Below, in pieces: positions 61,633 to 64,000 of a stretch of DNA of 64,000 nucleotides. The DNA is taken from assembly GCA_034509495.1 (NCBI GenBank), contig CM067509.1, positions 5,430,288 to 5,494,287 of the forward strand, read 5' to 3'. Numbering within the stretch: position 1 is the first letter of the stretch; each line of letters starts with the position of its first letter. Below the pieces are notes generated by a model. It saw nothing but the letters and a program-made list of their open reading frames with translations. It was not told the DNA's origin and searched no databases. Both the position numbers and the translations under genes were made by a program. The stretch comes from Acestrorhynchus altus (Eukaryota; Chordata; Actinopteri; Characiformes; Acestrorhynchidae).

Positions 61633-63901
61633 CTGAAAAGAGAGAAAGAATAAATAGAAATGACCAAAAGGGTTTCACGCAAATCTATATGGGAATAGAC
61701 TTTCAGAGACCAGGACCAGGACCAGTCCCATATTTTATTGTACAGTCATGAGAAAATGTTTGGACACTCCATGACCACCTCTTTTTTTCTTTGACATATT
61801 TGATCTTCATTTGAACTATATCGAGAGATGGAGGTGAAATAGCTAAACACATAACACTGAGGAAACGTCTTTAAAACATTTGTGTGGACACTTGCTAGGA
61901 TTACTAATTGTTCTTCTTAAATCCTTTCCCAGACTCATCTGCATCTTCATCCTTCTTTCTGAAGGCCTCAAAGAGCTGTTTGGAATCTCGCCATTCTGAT
62001 CCCACTCACTTCAACAATCAAGAGCAAACCAAACTAATGTCTGAGGTTTAAATAAGACAGCCTCTTCATTTAAGCCTTTTAAGGAGTAATTAAATGTGGG
62101 CATGTCCTAAATTCATCCTCACAAGAAAATTGCATTTCTATTTATTACATATTTAAAATGATGTATAAAAGACATTTCTTCAGTTATATGAGTTTAGCTA
62201 CATCCCCTCCATCTCTCCATGTAGTTGATATAGATGGTCAACATCATGCATGGTCAGCTCCAGAGATCCCAGGGTTTCATGGACCCCGACTCGTCTCACC
62301 TTGTTCCTTTGATGTATAATAAGAGCAGTTGTTTTTTTTCTGCTTTAAGATTAAGTAGTGATGCTCCTTTAATATTTCCCTTTAATTCCTCCCGATCAGA
62401 CGAATCAACGCAATGCTTCCAGGATTCCGGTATATTCTCATATTCCGAGTGAGGGTCGCTTCATGCCTGGGCTGAGGGCTGCACTGCACGTCATCATGTG
62501 TCTTTACTGCTGCTGCCCTTTAATATTACGAAAGCTGTTCCTACTGACAAGGAACCTGTAAAGCAGCAACGCCGCTTTATTTCTACGCAGTATATCCGTT
62601 TCCTCTCCTACAATGAACATGAAAAACCTCATGCTGTTAAATCATGGAAGTTCTTGGCCTGCCAACACACTTTCGAGGAAAAATAACAGCAGGTCTTTGT
62701 TTTCTTTCCAGCTCAACCTTGAAAAAGAGATTTTAATCTGAAGTGACCTGTTTATCCTGCACAAATCCTCAGTTCAGAAGCTGGCTCTGAAAAGTTCTTC
62801 AACTCATTTCACAAACGACAAATTCCTACACTTCAGTTCTTCGTTCTCATTAACGCATTACTGCCATAATTAGCCTCAATTTCACCAACCCTACAGAAGA
62901 ACCCTGTGGGACGTCACGCAGATTAGGAAAGGCCTAGTTAAAGTCCTGCTGTAAACCCTGTTTAAAGGTCAGGGCCTGAAACGGGCAGTAGGTGCAAAAG
63001 TCCTGCAGGTCTCAGAGAGCAGAAACGGGGCTTGATCCAGATTCCACGTGGAGTCATCGGGTCTGCTGGACAGGGCACCAGTCTGTTACAGGGTACCACA
63101 CAGTCCCACTCACCTCTAGGGGGCAATTCAGCAATTCACCATTTGGATACAGGGAGAACATATGAAACTCCTCAGACAGTGACCCATGCCAGGAATTGAA
63201 CCCACAACCCCAGGTCCCTAGAACTCTGTGATACATGCACTACCTGCAGCCCCTCTGAGGGTTTCAGGGTTGGGGTTAATATGTGTGGTCATTCATTTCG
63301 GGAAACGTTCACAAAACAAAAACGCTTGTGTCCTTTTTCACCACCTGCTGTGTTGCTTTCTGAGCTTTTGCTGGGAAACTGGGCCATAAGCTGCATTAAG
63401 AACCTTATCCTAATCCACCTTCCACATTTTCAAAACGTCTTTCATTCAGAGTGGACAGAAAACAGGCCCTTTGTCTAAATCCAGCAATGCTGAACATGTT
63501 TAATTCACTAGCTTTGTTTAAGTTCTGAAACAAACGGAATGTTACGTTTTCGGTTCTAAAGGGGGTATTTAATGGTAACGTTCTCTTAAATCTTTCCTGA
63601 ATATCTGATTGCTCTCATTTTACAATATTTGACAAAAAATGAAGAGATTATTCAACTTTATACAGATTTTTGTAACTTTTTTCAGTAATAATTTGATCTG
63701 AAGGTATCCAGTGGTAGATAATTCTACTTGTTTTAACCATTTTGTTTCGACAAAAATGAAATTAGCTGTTGTTTCTGGAATTAAAATAAGAATTTAGTAA
63801 ATATAATTTAAAGCCCCAGTCGACTGGAGCAGAATATGGATTTATCAATATTAAATAATTTGATATTAATGCATTTTAATTGCCAAGATAATGTGTGTGT
63901 G

Positions 63902-63972
<71 letters not shown>

Positions 63973-64000
63973 TTATTTATCATAATAGCCATAAGTGACA
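61633..64000. other. right end: fdx1 intron 1 or flank, no exon recognised
   Basis: A probable dispersed repeat at 61730-62000 (TGTACAGTCATGAGAAAATG), a further one at 63000-63260, and (TA)n at 63908-63967. I looked for a minus-strand ATG exon with an arginine-rich transit peptide and a donor, and did not find one. Confidence 0.5.
63000..63260. repeat. probable dispersed repeat
   Basis: Contains GGAATTGAACCCACAACCCC and a tract about a barcode-like set of short phrases (CACCTCTAGGGGGCAATTCA) that look like a common fish non-LTR or SINE-tail repeat in reverse orientation. Identified from pattern only; only one copy is in the window. Confidence 0.4.

Overview
This is an intron-rich, microsatellite-dense vertebrate genomic window, almost certainly from a teleost fish. 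The protein-coding exons are clear fish orthologues, the introns are packed with (CA)n, (CT)n and (TA)n tracts, and there are many decayed Tc1-like transposons, tRNA-like SINEs and palindromic repeats. The repeat mix suggests an otophysan (catfish, characin or electric-fish type), but this is a weak inference.

Layout. (1) 234-8414, minus strand: the 5' half of mcf2l, a Dbl-family RhoGEF (CRAL-TRIO/SEC14 domain, spectrin-like region, start of the DH domain); it continues off the left edge. (2) 8.4-17.2 kb: no supported coding gene; tandem repeats and dispersed elements. (3) 17.2-24.95 kb, plus strand: complete cenpj (CPAP/SAS-4), 16 coding exons whose lengths sum to an open frame of 1,168 codons plus stop. 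(4) 24.9-43.2 kb, minus strand: complete rnf17, 37 coding exons summing to 1,583 codons plus stop, with a RING finger followed by Tudor domains; it is tail-to-tail with cenpj. (5) 43.2-51.5 kb: repeat-rich spacer that should hold the missing 5' exon(s) of the next gene. (6) 51.57-59.06 kb, plus strand: arhgap20-type RhoGAP (PH, Ras-associating and RhoGAP domains, long serine-rich tail). (7) 60.15-61.63 kb, minus strand: fdx1 (adrenodoxin), mature-protein exons only, tail-to-tail with arhgap20; its transit-peptide exon was not found. (8) 61.6-64 kb: repeats and intron or flank.

The genes do not form a pathway: they are two Rho regulators (an activator and an inactivator), a centriole-assembly scaffold, a germline Tudor protein of the piRNA system and a mitochondrial electron carrier. 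Both convergent pairs (cenpj/rnf17 and arhgap20/fdx1) match human pairs, on chromosomes 13 and 11 respectively, so the window joins two ancestral synteny blocks.

No novel coding system was found. The most useful leads are a frame break and a displaced splice donor in mcf2l, a frame-required GC-AG intron in cenpj, opposed polyadenylation signals 23 bp apart between cenpj and rnf17, evenly spaced CCAAT boxes at rnf17, and dispersed repeats that carry their own internal 52-bp minisatellite.
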